Shown here piece after piece: positions 17,486 to 26,577 of a DNA stretch of 55,785 nt. A model generated the notes under the pieces. The model worked only from the letters and a program-made list of their open reading frames with translations, was not told the origin of the DNA and made no database searches. Source of the stretch: Xanthobacteraceae bacterium (lineage in GTDB: Bacteria; Pseudomonadota; Alphaproteobacteria; Rhizobiales; Xanthobacteraceae); NCBI GenBank assembly GCA_020441545.1, contig JAGRLZ010000171.1:1-55785 (forward strand), written 5' to 3'. The position numbers were made by a program, and so were the translations under genes. Positions within the stretch are counted from its first letter, which is position 1; every line of letters begins with the position of its first letter.

Positions 17486-18724
17486 ATGACGGCTCCATTC
17501 GCGCAGGACGTTGCGGTGATCGGTGCCGGGCCGGCCGGCCTGATGGCCGCCGAGGTCGCGGCGGCCGGCGGGGCGCGCGTGACCGTGTTCGAGGCGATGC
17601 CGTCGGCCGGCCGCAAGCTGCTGATGGCCGGGCGCGGCGGATTGAACCTCACACACAGCGAGCCGTTGCCGGCGTTCCTGTCGCGCTACGGCGACGCCGC
17701 CGCACCGCTCGCGCCGGGTCTCGCGGCATTCTCGCAGAACGATCTGCGCGCCTTCAGCCATGGTCTTGGCGAGGAAACGTTCGTCGGTTCGAGTGGCCGG
17801 GTGTTTCCGAACAGCTTCAAGGCGTCGCCGCTGCTGCGTGCGTGGCTGCGGCGGCTGGACGGCATGGGTGTGAGACTAGCCCTGAAACATCGCTGGATTG
17901 GCTGGAGCGATTCCGGCGACCTGGTTTTTCAAGCGCCGCGGGGACGCATGGATGCGGGCGCAGCGGCCACGGTTCTGGCGCTCGGCGGCGCGAGCTGGCC
18001 GCGCCTGGGATCGGATGGCAACTGGACCGCGCTTCTGGAAAAGCGCGGCGTCAGGGTGGCTCCCTTGCGTCCGGCGAATTGCGGATTTGCGATTCACTGG
18101 TCCGATCGATTCCAGGCGCGCTTTGCCGGAGCCCCGCTCAAGACCATCGGTCTGTCGTTCCGCGACCGCGCCATCCGCGGCGAGGCCGTCATCACGCGCG
18201 ACGGCATCGAGGGCGGCGCCGTCTATGCGTTGTCGGCCGCGCTGCGCGATGCGATCGCCGCCGATGGCGAAGCCGTGCTGCGGCTCGACCTTCGACCCGA
18301 TCTGGATGTCGATCGGCTGAACGCGCGCTTGGCCGCGCTGCGCGGCAAGCGATCTTTCTCGACCTTCCTCCGGAAGACGGCCGGATTGACGCCGGTCGGG
18401 ATCGGCCTGCTTCACGAGGTCGCCCACAGCGAGAGCATCGCATTGTCCGCCTTGCCGTCATCGGCACTGGCGGATCGGATCAAGGCCCTGCCGCTCGTGC
18501 TGACCGCGCCGTCGCCGCTGGCACGGGCGATCTCCACCGCCGGCGGGATCGGCCTCGATGAGCTGGATGACGACTACATGCTGCGGCGGTTGCCCGGCGT
18601 CTTTGCCGCGGGCGAGATGCTGGACTGGGAAGCACCGACCGGCGGCTATCTCCTGCAGGCGTCGTTCGCCACCGGCGCGGCCGCCGGACGCGGCGTGCTC
18701 AAATGGCTCGGCCGGTCACGTTAG
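17486..18724 (+). CDS. HI0933/BaiN-like FAD-dependent oxidoreductase (TIGR03862 type)
   Basis: A 412-residue flavoprotein. The N-terminal FAD-binding motif reads VIGAGPAGLMAAEVAAAGG. The diagnostic AGRKLLMAGRGGLNLTH follows near residue 40, and the C-terminal GEMLDWEAPTGGYLLQASFATG is typical of the HI0933 family. The physiological reaction of this subgroup is not established. Its location 24 nt after the SDR gene suggests co-transcription, but similar genes often stand alone, so functional linkage to acyl-CoA metabolism is uncertain. Confidence 0.9.
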   Translation: MTAPFAQDVAVIGAGPAGLMAAEVAAAGGARVTVFEAMPSAGRKLLMAGRGGLNLTHSEPLPAFLSRYGDAAAPLAPGLAAFSQNDLRAFSHGLGEETFVGSSGRVFPNSFKASPLLRAWLRRLDGMGVRLALKHRWIGWSDSGDLVFQAPRGRMDAGAAATVLALGGASWPRLGSDGNWTALLEKRGVRVAPLRPANCGFAIHWSDRFQARFAGAPLKTIGLSFRDRAIRGEAVITRDGIEGGAVYALSAALRDAIAADGEAVLRLDLRPDLDVDRLNARLAALRGKRSFSTFLRKTAGLTPVGIGLLHEVAHSESIALSALPSSALADRIKALPLVLTAPSPLARAISTAGGIGLDELDDDYMLRRLPGVFAAGEMLDWEAPTGGYLLQASFATGAAAGRGVLKWLGRSR

Positions 18725-18742
18725 GGTTTGATCTACTTACGT

Positions 18743-18820
18743 TGAATCAGACGCGCCGTTTATCTTTCTGTTTGAGCATGATCTTTTCCGAAAACCGGCT
18801 TCCACTTTTCGGGATCGTGC
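18743..18820 (+). repeat. Dispersed intergenic repeat, copy 1
   Basis: It begins TGAATCAGACGCGCCG and ends with a hairpin-like TTTTCCGAAAACCGGCTTCC...TTTTCGGGATCGTGC block. A second copy with the same head and tail lies at 38590-38684. Both are in intergenic DNA after plus-strand genes. Such elements are common in Bradyrhizobium relatives; no coding potential is seen. Confidence 0.7.
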
Positions 18821-18868
18821 TCCAGCGAATCCGGGCCCCAACCGTCGCGATAATAAAGTCTCAGGACG

Positions 18869-20680
18869 TTATGCCTGCTCGATTTCCTCGCGCAGCATTT
18901 CGAGTTCGAGCCAGCGGGTCTCGGCATCGTGAAGCTTGTCCTGGGCGGCCGCTATCGCCGTCGTCGCGCGGTCGAAGGTCTTGCGGTCGCGGGCATAGAG
19001 ATCGAGATCGTCGAGTTGCCGCTGGAGGCGGGCGATCTCGGATTCCAGCTCGGCGATGGTCTTCGGCAACGTTTCGAGCGCGTGCTTTTCGTTGAAGGTC
19101 AGGCGGCGCTTCTTCGGCGACGGCGCTGCTGGGACCGACCGCGCGGCGGCGGGCTCCTTCACCGGCTGCCGCGCGGGTTGCCGCTGCAGATCGGCGCCGC
19201 GTTGCGTCAGCATGTCCGAATAGCCGCCGGCATATTCGACCCAGCGGCCGTCGCCGTCGGGCGCGATGACCGACGTCACCACGCGGTCGAGAAAGTCGCG
19301 GTCGTGGCTGATGAGCAGCACAGTGCCCTCGTAGTCGCCGAGCATCTCCTCCAGCACGTCGAGCGTTTCGAGATCGAGGTCGTTGGTCGGTTCGTCGAGC
19401 ACCAGCAGGTTGGACGGTTTCGCCAGCGCGCGCGCCAGCATCAGACGGCCGCGCTCGCCGCCGGAGAGGGCCTCCAGCGGCGTGCGGACCTGCTCCTGCG
19501 AGAACAGGAAGTCTTTCATGTAGCTGACGACATGCTTCGGGGTGCCGCCGACCATGACATGGTCGCCGCGGCCGCCGGTGAGGGTTTCCGCGAGGGTGGC
19601 TTTCGGATCGAGGCTTTCGCGATGCTGATCGAGCGTCGCCATCTCAATGTTGGCGCCGAGCCGCAGGGAGCCGACGTCCGGCTCGACGGCGCCGGTGAGC
19701 AGGCCGATCAGCGTCGTCTTGCCGGCGCCGTTGGGCCCGACGATGCCGACCCGGTCGCCCCGCTGGATGCGGGTCGAGAAGTTGCCGACGATGGTGCGGC
19801 CGCCGTAAGCCTTCGACAGCCCCCTGGCCTCGATCACCATGCGGCCGGACTTGTCCGCGTCCGACGCCGCCAGATTGGCGCGGCCGGCGGCGCCGCGATA
19901 GTCGCGCCGTTCGGCGCGCAGCGCGTGCAGGTTGGCCAGCCGCCTGACGTTGCGCTTGCGGCGGCCGGAGACGCCGTAGCGCAGCCAATGCTCTTCGGCG
20001 ACGATCTTGCGGTCCAGCTTGTGCTGGTCGCGTTCTTCCTCGGCCAGCAGTTCGTCGCGCCAGCCCTCGAAGGCTTCGAAGCCGCGCTCCATCCGCCTGA
20101 TCTGGCCGCGGTCGAGCCAGGCGGTGCTGCGCGACAGATTGGAAAGAAAGCGGCGGTCGTGGCTGATGATGACGAGCGCGCCGCGGCGCGAACGCAGCTC
20201 GGTCTCCAGCCACTCGATGGTGGTGAGGTCGAGGTGGTTGGTCGGCTCGTCCAGCAGCAGGATGTCCGGCGACGGCGCGAGCACGCGCGCAAGGGCGGCG
20301 CGGCGGGCTTCGCCGCCGGACAACCGGGCCGGGTCCTCATCGCCCCGCAGGCCGAGCTGTTCCAGGAGGAATCGTGCGGGGTAGGGGTCGTCGCCGGGGC
20401 CGAGGCCGGCCTCGACATAGGCCAGCGTGGTCGCCGCTCCGGCGAAGTCGGGCTCCTGCGGCAGGTAGCGGATCGTGGCGCCGGGCTGCACGAAGCGGGT
20501 GCCGCCATCCGGCTCGACCAGGCCGGCGGCGATCCTGAGCAGCGTCGATTTGCCGGAGCCGTTGCGGCCGATCAGGCAGACCCGCTCTTCCGCCGAGACG
20601 GACAACTCGACGCTGGCCAGAAGCGGCGTGCCGCCGAAGGTCAGCGCGATATCTTTCAACTGGATGAGGGGTGGCGCCAT
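18869..20680 (-). CDS. uup: ABC-F family ATPase, Uup-like
   Basis: A 603-residue soluble protein with two ABC ATPase domains and no membrane segments. Domain 1 has Walker A GRNGSGKST and signature LSGGEARRAALARVL followed by LLLDEPTNHLDL. Domain 2 has GPNGAGKTT and LSGGERGRLMLARAL followed by LVLDEPTNDLDL. The C-terminal 75 residues form the coiled coil that marks the Uup subfamily. ABC-F proteins act on ribosomes or, for Uup, on ribosome assembly and DNA branch structures. The start at 20680 is where homology begins; the frame continues upstream without family sequence. Confidence 0.92.
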   Translation of the reverse strand: MAPPLIQLKDIALTFGGTPLLASVELSVSAEERVCLIGRNGSGKSTLLRIAAGLVEPDGGTRFVQPGATIRYLPQEPDFAGAATTLAYVEAGLGPGDDPYPARFLLEQLGLRGDEDPARLSGGEARRAALARVLAPSPDILLLDEPTNHLDLTTIEWLETELRSRRGALVIISHDRRFLSNLSRSTAWLDRGQIRRMERGFEAFEGWRDELLAEEERDQHKLDRKIVAEEHWLRYGVSGRRKRNVRRLANLHALRAERRDYRGAAGRANLAASDADKSGRMVIEARGLSKAYGGRTIVGNFSTRIQRGDRVGIVGPNGAGKTTLIGLLTGAVEPDVGSLRLGANIEMATLDQHRESLDPKATLAETLTGGRGDHVMVGGTPKHVVSYMKDFLFSQEQVRTPLEALSGGERGRLMLARALAKPSNLLVLDEPTNDLDLETLDVLEEMLGDYEGTVLLISHDRDFLDRVVTSVIAPDGDGRWVEYAGGYSDMLTQRGADLQRQPARQPVKEPAAARSVPAAPSPKKRRLTFNEKHALETLPKTIAELESEIARLQRQLDDLDLYARDRKTFDRATTAIAAAQDKLHDAETRWLELEMLREEIEQA

Positions 20681-20703
20681 GGTCGCTGGTCGTTGTCTCG
20701 CAG

Positions 20704-21165
20704 TTAGGTCCGTGCGCGCTGGATGCGGCGGATGGCCTGATCCAGGGCCGAGAGAAATGCCGAGCGGTGGCGCGGCGAAAACGACGCCGGGCCGCCTGTG
20801 ACATCGCCGCTCGCGCGCAGGTCGGTCATCAGGTTGCGCACCGCCAATGTCATGCCGATCGAGTCCTCGGTGAAGGGCTTGCCGGTCGGCGCGATTACGA
20901 CGGCGCCGGCCTTCACGCACCGGCTGGCGAGCGGAACGTCCGACGTCACCACGATATCGCCCGTGGTGGCGCGTTCGGCAATCCAGTCGTCGGCGGCGTC
21001 CATGGCGCTACCGGCCGCGATGCGCTCGATCAGTGGATCGTTCGGCACGCGGATGAAGTTGCCGGCCACGACGCTGACGGGCAACCCGTGGCGCCCCGCC
21101 ACGCGATAGACCTCGTCCTTCACCGGGCAGGCGTCGGCGTCGATATAGATGCGGGTCGGGCTCAA
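20704..21165 (-). CDS. UPF0178 (YaiI/YqxD) family protein
   Basis: A 153-residue protein with the PIN-like [13 protein letters not shown] motif at the N-terminus and [11 protein letters not shown] further on, both conserved across the YaiI/YqxD family. The acidic residues resemble a metal-dependent nuclease site, but no activity is established for the family. I place the start at TTG 21165, since no ATG or GTG lies before the conserved IYIDADACP segment in this frame. It lies 23 bp before the uup start on the same strand and is probably co-transcribed. Confidence 0.9.
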   Translation of the reverse strand: MSPTRIYIDADACPVKDEVYRVAGRHGLPVSVVAGNFIRVPNDPLIERIAAGSAMDAADDWIAERATTGDIVVTSDVPLASRCVKAGAVVIAPTGKPFTEDSIGMTLAVRNLMTDLRASGDVTGGPASFSPRHRSAFLSALDQAIRRIQRART

Positions 21166-21316
21166 GGATCGATCATTCCGTATGGTGGAGAATTGAGCGC
21201 AGTGTGTAGGCGATTGTGAGCGGGAATGCGAGCAAAACGACGGATCGCGCTTGCGAAGCCGGCCGCTTTGCGTACCATCGCGGCAACCACATGCAACCCG
21301 AGGGAACCCGCCCGCA

Positions 21317-22117
21317 ATGACCGCGTCTCCGAACGTCTATCGTGTTTCGGCCTTTAACACGGCGAAGCAGTCCGAAAACAAGATGCATGACGACGTCGTC
21401 GCGCAACGTTACGGATTCAGCGGCGGCCTGGTGCCCGGCGTCGAGGTGCTGGCGTATATGATGCACGTGCCGGTGACGAAATGGGGCCGCGATTTTCTCG
21501 GGCGCGGCCGGATCGAGGGCCGCTTCGTCAAGCCGGTCTATGACGGCGAGATGGCGGATGTGATCGCCGACGAACAGGGCGGCACGCTTGCGTTGCGGGT
21601 CGAGAGCCGGGGCGAACTCTGCGCCGTCGGCAGCGCGTCAATGCCCGATGTGGTCGAACGGGTTTCGCTCGATGCCTATCCGGACACGCTGCCTGTCGCG
21701 ACGCGGGCGCCGGTGAATGCGGAATCTTATGCGCTCGACAAGTGGCTCGGCACCGCGCCGCGCACCTGGGATGCCGATGCGCTTCAGGTCTATCTCGATG
21801 AAGTCCGCGAAACCGATCCGGTCTTTCGCGAGTCCGGGCTTGTCCATCCCGGCGTGTTGCAGCGGATCATGAACCAGGTGCTGGTGCAGAATGCGATTCT
21901 CGGGCCGTGGATTCACGTCGGCAGCGCGATGCAGCTCCTGGCCGCGGCGAAGATCGGCGATGAACTGGCGGCGCGCGCCAGGGTGACGGCGAACTACGAC
22001 AAGAAGGGGCACCGCTTCGTCGTGCTCGATGCGCTCGTCGTGGCCAACGGCCGGACGCCGGTGGCGCACTGCCATCACGTGGCGATCTATCAGCCGCGCG
22101 AGCAGGCGGCGGCCTGA
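21317..22117 (+). CDS. Double-hotdog MaoC-like hypothetical protein
   Basis: A 266-residue protein I cannot assign to a pathway. Two hotdog-like halves are suggested. The first contains [18 protein letters not shown] near residue 33, which resembles MaoC hydratases but lacks an obvious Asp-His catalytic pair. The second contains [20 protein letters not shown] near residue 195, with a typical late-strand pattern. It may bind or hydrolyse an acyl thioester. It converges on the molybdenum hydroxylase gene with only 8 bp between stops and starts after a divergent gap from the UPF0178 gene. Confidence 0.8.
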   Translation: MTASPNVYRVSAFNTAKQSENKMHDDVVAQRYGFSGGLVPGVEVLAYMMHVPVTKWGRDFLGRGRIEGRFVKPVYDGEMADVIADEQGGTLALRVESRGELCAVGSASMPDVVERVSLDAYPDTLPVATRAPVNAESYALDKWLGTAPRTWDADALQVYLDEVRETDPVFRESGLVHPGVLQRIMNQVLVQNAILGPWIHVGSAMQLLAAAKIGDELAARARVTANYDKKGHRFVVLDALVVANGRTPVAHCHHVAIYQPREQAAA

Positions 22118-22125
22118 TATCCTTC

Positions 22126-24495
22126 TCAGGCGTCCCGCGCGGGCGTATGCGCATCCTGGATGGCGCGCCAGACCCGCTCGGGCGTCAGCGGCATATCGAC
22201 GTGGCTGACGCCGACCTCGGACAGCGCATCGATCGCCGCATTGACCACGGTCGACAGGCTGCCGGCGCAGCCGGCTTCGCCGCAGCCCTTGGTGCCGAGC
22301 GGATTGAGCGCCGTCGGCGAGGGATGATCGCCGACCGCCATGTTCGGAATATCGGTCGCGCGCGGCAGGGCGTAGTCCATGAACGATCCGGTGATCGGCT
22401 GGCCGTCGGCATCGTAGCTGACGGCTTCCATCAGCGCCTGCCCGATTCCCTGCGCGACACCGCCGTGCAACTGGCCGGCGACGATCATCGGGTTGATGAT
22501 GGTGCCGAAATCGTTGACGCCGGTGTAGCGCACCACCGAGGTCACGCCGGTTGCGGGATCGATCTCGACTTCGGCGACGTGGCAGCCGTTCGGAAAGGTC
22601 GACGGCACCTGCGCAACCGTGTGATCGACATCGAGCGACGACGGGACGCCGTCCGGCAGCTTTGCCTCGCGCATCCGCCGCGCCAGGTCGATGATGCCGA
22701 TGCCGCGGTCGGTGCCCGCGATGGCGAAGCGTCCGCCGGCGAATTCGATATCCTCCACGCCGGCTTCGAGCAGGTGCGCGGCCGCGAGCTTGCCCTTCTC
22801 GATGATCTTCGCCGAGGCTTCGACGATCGCCATGCCGCTCGCGGTGATGGAGCGTGAGCCGCCGGTCCCGCTGCCGGCATGCACCACGTCGCTGTCGTTC
22901 TGTTGAAGCCGGACGCTTTCGAACGGGACGCCGAGCTGCGCCGCCAGCACCTGCGCGAACGGCGTCGCGTGGCCCTGGCCGTAGTCGAGCGTCCCGGTAA
23001 TCAGCCGGACGCCGCCGTCGTCCTCGAACACGATCTTGCCGAGTTCGGGGCTCGGCGGCGCGGTGACTTCCAGATAGGAGCCGACCGCGATGCCGCGAAG
23101 GAGGCCGCGCTTGCGGCTGTCGCGCCTGCGTTTGGCAAAGCCGGCATGGTCGGCCAGTTCGAGCGCGGTGGCGAACACGCCCTGGAAGTCGCCGCTGTCG
23201 TAGGTGACGCCGGACGACGCCTTGAACGGCAGTTGCGCGGGCTTGATGAAATTCCGCTTGCGCAGCGTCAGCCGGTCGATGTTCATCTCGGCCGCGGCGC
23301 GATCGATCAGGCGTTCCATGAAGTAGTTCGCCTCGGGGCGGCCGGCGCCGCGATAGGCGCCCATCAGGGTGGTGTTGGTCACGACGCATTTGATATCGAC
23401 GCCGAGCAGCGGCGTCCGATAGACGCTGGCGAGGTTCTTGCCGGTGTTGAGCGACAGCGGGCTCGGCGCGACGCCGGTGATATAGGCGCCCAGATTGCCG
23501 TATCCGCTGAGGCGGACGGCGAGGAAATGGCCGTTCTTGTCGAGGGCGAGTTCGCCGTGGATGGTCTGGGCGCGGCCGTGGCTGTCGGACAGGAAACTGG
23601 TGGCGCGCTCGTCGGTCCACTTCACCGGACGCCCAAGCTGCCTCGCCGCGTGCAGGATGCAGATGTATTCCGGATAATTGACGTTCTTCATGCCGAAGGA
23701 GCCGCCGACATTGGCGGTCAGCACCCGTATGTTTTCTTTCGGCTGCCTGAGCGTCTTCGCCAGGCCGGTGTGGCTGCCGGCGACGCCTTGCGTCGGCAAC
23801 TGGATGGTGAAGCGCCCCGCCGGCCTGTCGAAGCTTGCAATCGCGGCGCGCGGCTCCATGGGGACCACGGCGACGCGGGTGTTGACGATGTCGAGACGGG
23901 TGACATGGGCGGCCGAAGCGAAGGCGGCATCCAGCGCGGCGGCGTCGCCATAGTGATAGTCGAGCGCCACGTTGTTCGGGATGTGGTCGTAGAGCTGCGG
24001 TGCGCCGGGCCTGGCGGCCTCCTCGGCGTCCGTCACCGCCGGCAGCGGGTCGATGTCGACTGTCACGGCCTCGGCCGCGTCGCGCGCCTGCGCCAGCGTT
24101 TCCGCCACCACGAACGCGACCGGATCGCCCACGAAGCGAACCTTGTCGGTCATCAGCGGCAGGCGGTTGGTTTGCAGCAACGGCGAGCCGTCGCGGTTCT
24201 TGAGCGGAAGCCCGCAGGTGAAGGGCGCGTAGTCCGTCAGGTCCGCGCCGGTCCACACGCCGAGCACGCCGGGCATTGCACGCGCGGCACTGGTGTCGAT
24301 ATCGCGGATCACGCCATGGGCATGGGTGCTCCTGACGATCCAGGCATGGGCCTGCCGGGGGAGCTGGAAATCATCGGTGTACCGGCCCTTGCCGCGGACC
24401 AGCGTATCGTCTTCCTTGCGGCGGACAGGCTGTCCGACCCCGAATTTTTGCAATGCAATAGCGTTGTCGAGGGGGCCGGAATTGCGATCCTGCAT
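22126..24495 (-). CDS. Form II CoxL-like molybdenum hydroxylase large subunit (orphan)
   Basis: A 789-residue molybdopterin-binding subunit of the xanthine oxidase/CO dehydrogenase family. The N-terminal KFGVGQPVRRKEDDTLVRGKG is typical of CoxL-like proteins. The active-site loop is AYRGAGR (residues 380-386), the form II version, so it is not a true CO dehydrogenase, which would show AYxCSFR. The C-terminal GCGEAGCAG holds the catalytic glutamate. Family members need an iron-sulfur small subunit and an FAD medium subunit, and neither is encoded in this window. Substrate is unknown; aromatic heterocycles or aldehydes are typical for form II. It is divergent from ppx. Confidence 0.93.
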   Translation of the reverse strand: MQDRNSGPLDNAIALQKFGVGQPVRRKEDDTLVRGKGRYTDDFQLPRQAHAWIVRSTHAHGVIRDIDTSAARAMPGVLGVWTGADLTDYAPFTCGLPLKNRDGSPLLQTNRLPLMTDKVRFVGDPVAFVVAETLAQARDAAEAVTVDIDPLPAVTDAEEAARPGAPQLYDHIPNNVALDYHYGDAAALDAAFASAAHVTRLDIVNTRVAVVPMEPRAAIASFDRPAGRFTIQLPTQGVAGSHTGLAKTLRQPKENIRVLTANVGGSFGMKNVNYPEYICILHAARQLGRPVKWTDERATSFLSDSHGRAQTIHGELALDKNGHFLAVRLSGYGNLGAYITGVAPSPLSLNTGKNLASVYRTPLLGVDIKCVVTNTTLMGAYRGAGRPEANYFMERLIDRAAAEMNIDRLTLRKRNFIKPAQLPFKASSGVTYDSGDFQGVFATALELADHAGFAKRRRDSRKRGLLRGIAVGSYLEVTAPPSPELGKIVFEDDGGVRLITGTLDYGQGHATPFAQVLAAQLGVPFESVRLQQNDSDVVHAGSGTGGSRSITASGMAIVEASAKIIEKGKLAAAHLLEAGVEDIEFAGGRFAIAGTDRGIGIIDLARRMREAKLPDGVPSSLDVDHTVAQVPSTFPNGCHVAEVEIDPATGVTSVVRYTGVNDFGTIINPMIVAGQLHGGVAQGIGQALMEAVSYDADGQPITGSFMDYALPRATDIPNMAVGDHPSPTALNPLGTKGCGEAGCAGSLSTVVNAAIDALSEVGVSHVDMPLTPERVWRAIQDAHTPARDA

Positions 24496-24705
24496 GCTGG
24501 CGTCCTGTCATGATGGGAATCGGACGGGCGGTAACCGCCTGGGATGGCGACCGCTCCTTCCAATTAGTCCGGCCATTCCATTGCGACAACGCCCGTTTGG
24601 ACATGCCGCGTGCGTGCCGTGGTTGCGTCATCGCGCCACGCTGCTAAACTTTCCGTGAATGAGAATTTCATGCCGGCCTTCGCGGGCCGCGGAAAGACAG
24701 ATTGC

Positions 24706-25788
24706 ATGATTGAAGATGTCCGGCCAGTCGCCGGTCCGGAATCGGCTGGGCGCCAGGAACGCTCGTCCGGCGTCGTCGATGCGAGTGCGCCGCCGGCCGG
24801 TTGGCGGGCGCCTGCAACAAAGCCGGGCGTCTACGCCGCGCTCGACCTGGGGACCAACAACTGCCGGCTTCTGATCGCGTGCCCCGACGGTGAAGGGTTC
24901 AGGGTCATCGATTCCTTTTCACGGATCATCCGGCTGGGCGAGGGGGTTTCGGTCACCGGGCGGATCAGCGATGCGGCGATCGGCCGGGCGATCTCCGCGC
25001 TCAGCGTCTGCCGCGACAAGATGAGGCTGCGGAATGCGAAGCGGCTGCGGCTGATCGCGACCGAAGCCTGCCGGGCTGCGGCCAATGCCGAGGCGTTTCG
25101 CAGGCAGGTGGCCGCGCGGACCGGCATCGAACTCGAAGTGATCGATCGGGAGACCGAGGCCGCGCTGGCGGTGGTCGGCTGCTCGCCGCTGGTCGATCCG
25201 GCCGGACGCGGCGCAATCCTGTTCGACATCGGCGGCGGCTCCACGGAGCTGGTTCGGCTGGAACGGGACGGTGCCAACGGCGCCGGCACGCCGGTGGCAA
25301 AGGCGTGGATGTCGATTCCGCTCGGGGTCGTCACGCTGGCCGAGCGCTATGGCGGCAAGCACGTCACACGGGACATTTATGAGCGGATGGTGCGGGACGT
25401 CGCCGGGCACGTGGCGACATTCGCCGGGAAGCACGGCGGCGATCTCGAGGCGATGCATCTGCTCGGCACCTCGGGCACCGTGACCACGCTGGCCGGGATT
25501 CATCTCAAGCTGCCGCGCTACGACCGCCGCCGGGTGGACGGGCTGTGGCTCAGCGACGGCGAGATCGGTGCGGCGATCGGACAGTTGCTCGCGATGAGCT
25601 ATCGGGAGCGCGCCGCCAACAATTGCATCGGCGTCGAGCGGGCCGACCTGGTGCTGGCCGGCTGCGCGATCCTGGATGCCATCCGGGCCGCGTTCCCGCT
25701 GCCGCGGCTGCGGGTCGCCGACCGTGGCCTGCGCGAGGGCATGCTGGTCGAGATGATGCGCGAGGACGGTGCCATCCGCACCGCCTGA
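24706..25788 (+). CDS. Ppx/GppA-family exopolyphosphatase
   Basis: A 360-residue member of the ASKHA phosphatase family. The phosphate-binding motifs AALDLGTNNCRLLIA and LFDIGGGSTELV mark the two lobes. It should hydrolyse polyphosphate and/or pppGpp. It is shorter than E. coli Ppx or GppA (about 500 residues) and lacks their C-terminal HD-like domain, as is usual in alphaproteobacteria. The start is uncertain: ATG 24706 has GGAAAG upstream, while ATG 24670 and GTG 24610 would add a poorly conserved extension. rlmE follows after 53 nt, a pairing common in this group. Confidence 0.88.
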   Translation: MIEDVRPVAGPESAGRQERSSGVVDASAPPAGWRAPATKPGVYAALDLGTNNCRLLIACPDGEGFRVIDSFSRIIRLGEGVSVTGRISDAAIGRAISALSVCRDKMRLRNAKRLRLIATEACRAAANAEAFRRQVAARTGIELEVIDRETEAALAVVGCSPLVDPAGRGAILFDIGGGSTELVRLERDGANGAGTPVAKAWMSIPLGVVTLAERYGGKHVTRDIYERMVRDVAGHVATFAGKHGGDLEAMHLLGTSGTVTTLAGIHLKLPRYDRRRVDGLWLSDGEIGAAIGQLLAMSYRERAANNCIGVERADLVLAGCAILDAIRAAFPLPRLRVADRGLREGMLVEMMREDGAIRTA

Positions 25789-25841
25789 TGCATTGTCGCG
25801 CCCGATGTGATAGGCGCTGCCTGTTTTCGCAGAGGCAATGC

Positions 25842-26525
25842 ATGGCCAAGGACACCACCGGACGTTTGCACGTCACCGTCAAGACCGGCGGCAAGCGCAA
25901 GCTGTCATCCAAGCTGTGGCTCGAGCGCCAGCTCAACGATCCTTACGTCGCCCAGGCCAGGCGGGACGGGTTGCGCTCGCGCGCGGCCTACAAGATCACC
26001 GAGATGGACGACAAGGCCCGTTTCCTCAAGCCGGGAATGGTGGTGGTCGATCTCGGTGCGGCGCCGGGCGGCTGGAGCCAGATCGCGGCGAAGCGCGTCG
26101 GCGCGGTTGAAGGCAAAGGCAAGGTGATCGCCATCGACCTGCTGGCGATGCCGGAGATTCCCGGCGTGACCTTTGCCCAGCTCGATTTCATGGATGCCGC
26201 GGCGCCGGACGCGCTGCGTGATATGATCGGAGACTGCGGCGTCGATGTCGTGATGTCGGACATGGCCGCCAACACCACCGGGCACCGCAAGACCGACCAG
26301 CTCCGCATCGTCGGGCTGGTGGAGGCGGCGGCCGACTTCGCCGCCGAAATCCTGAAACCCGGCGGCGCGTTCGTGGCGAAGGTGTTCCAGAGCGGCGCGG
26401 ACGCCGACCTGCTGGCGCAGCTCAAGCGCGATTATGCGACCGTCCGGCACGTGAAACCGGCCGCGAGTCGGCAGGATTCCTCCGAACGCTATGTGCTGGC
26501 GACCGGCTTCCGCGGGCGAACGTGA
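25842..26525 (+). CDS. rlmE: 23S rRNA 2'-O-ribose methyltransferase RlmE
   Basis: This 227-residue FtsJ/RrmJ enzyme methylates the 2'-OH of U2552 in the A-loop of 23S rRNA (E. coli numbering). The SAM motif VVDLGAAPGGWSQ is near residue 67. The catalytic K-D-K-E set is visible, with aspartate in SDMAANTTGH, lysine in FVAKVFQ and glutamate in SSERYVLA; the first lysine lies in SRAAYKI. The N-terminus has the basic extension typical of alphaproteobacterial RlmE. It lies 53 nt after ppx on the same strand. Confidence 0.95.
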   Translation: MAKDTTGRLHVTVKTGGKRKLSSKLWLERQLNDPYVAQARRDGLRSRAAYKITEMDDKARFLKPGMVVVDLGAAPGGWSQIAAKRVGAVEGKGKVIAIDLLAMPEIPGVTFAQLDFMDAAAPDALRDMIGDCGVDVVMSDMAANTTGHRKTDQLRIVGLVEAAADFAAEILKPGGAFVAKVFQSGADADLLAQLKRDYATVRHVKPAASRQDSSERYVLATGFRGRT

Positions 26526-26541
26526 TGCGTTTTCCTCGTGT

Positions 26542-26563
26542 CGGCCGGCTTGGATGCCGACCG
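26542..26563. terminator. Hairpin between rlmE and mscS-like genes
   Basis: CGGCCGGC at 26542-26549 pairs with GCCGACCG at 26556-26563 with one mismatch around a 6-nt loop. It lies in the 52-bp gap between two converging genes. No T tract follows on either strand, so termination is only a guess from position. Confidence 0.3.
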
Positions 26564-26577
26564 GAGACGCTTACGGA

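Noticed and set aside
22126-24495. Aerobic carbon monoxide dehydrogenase
   Set aside because: The active-site loop is AYRGAGR, not the AYxCSFR of true CoxL, and coxS and coxM are absent.
22879-24513. 544-codon open frame opposite the molybdenum hydroxylase gene
   Set aside because: It mirrors the codon bias of the real gene and has no recognisable domain or ribosome-binding site.
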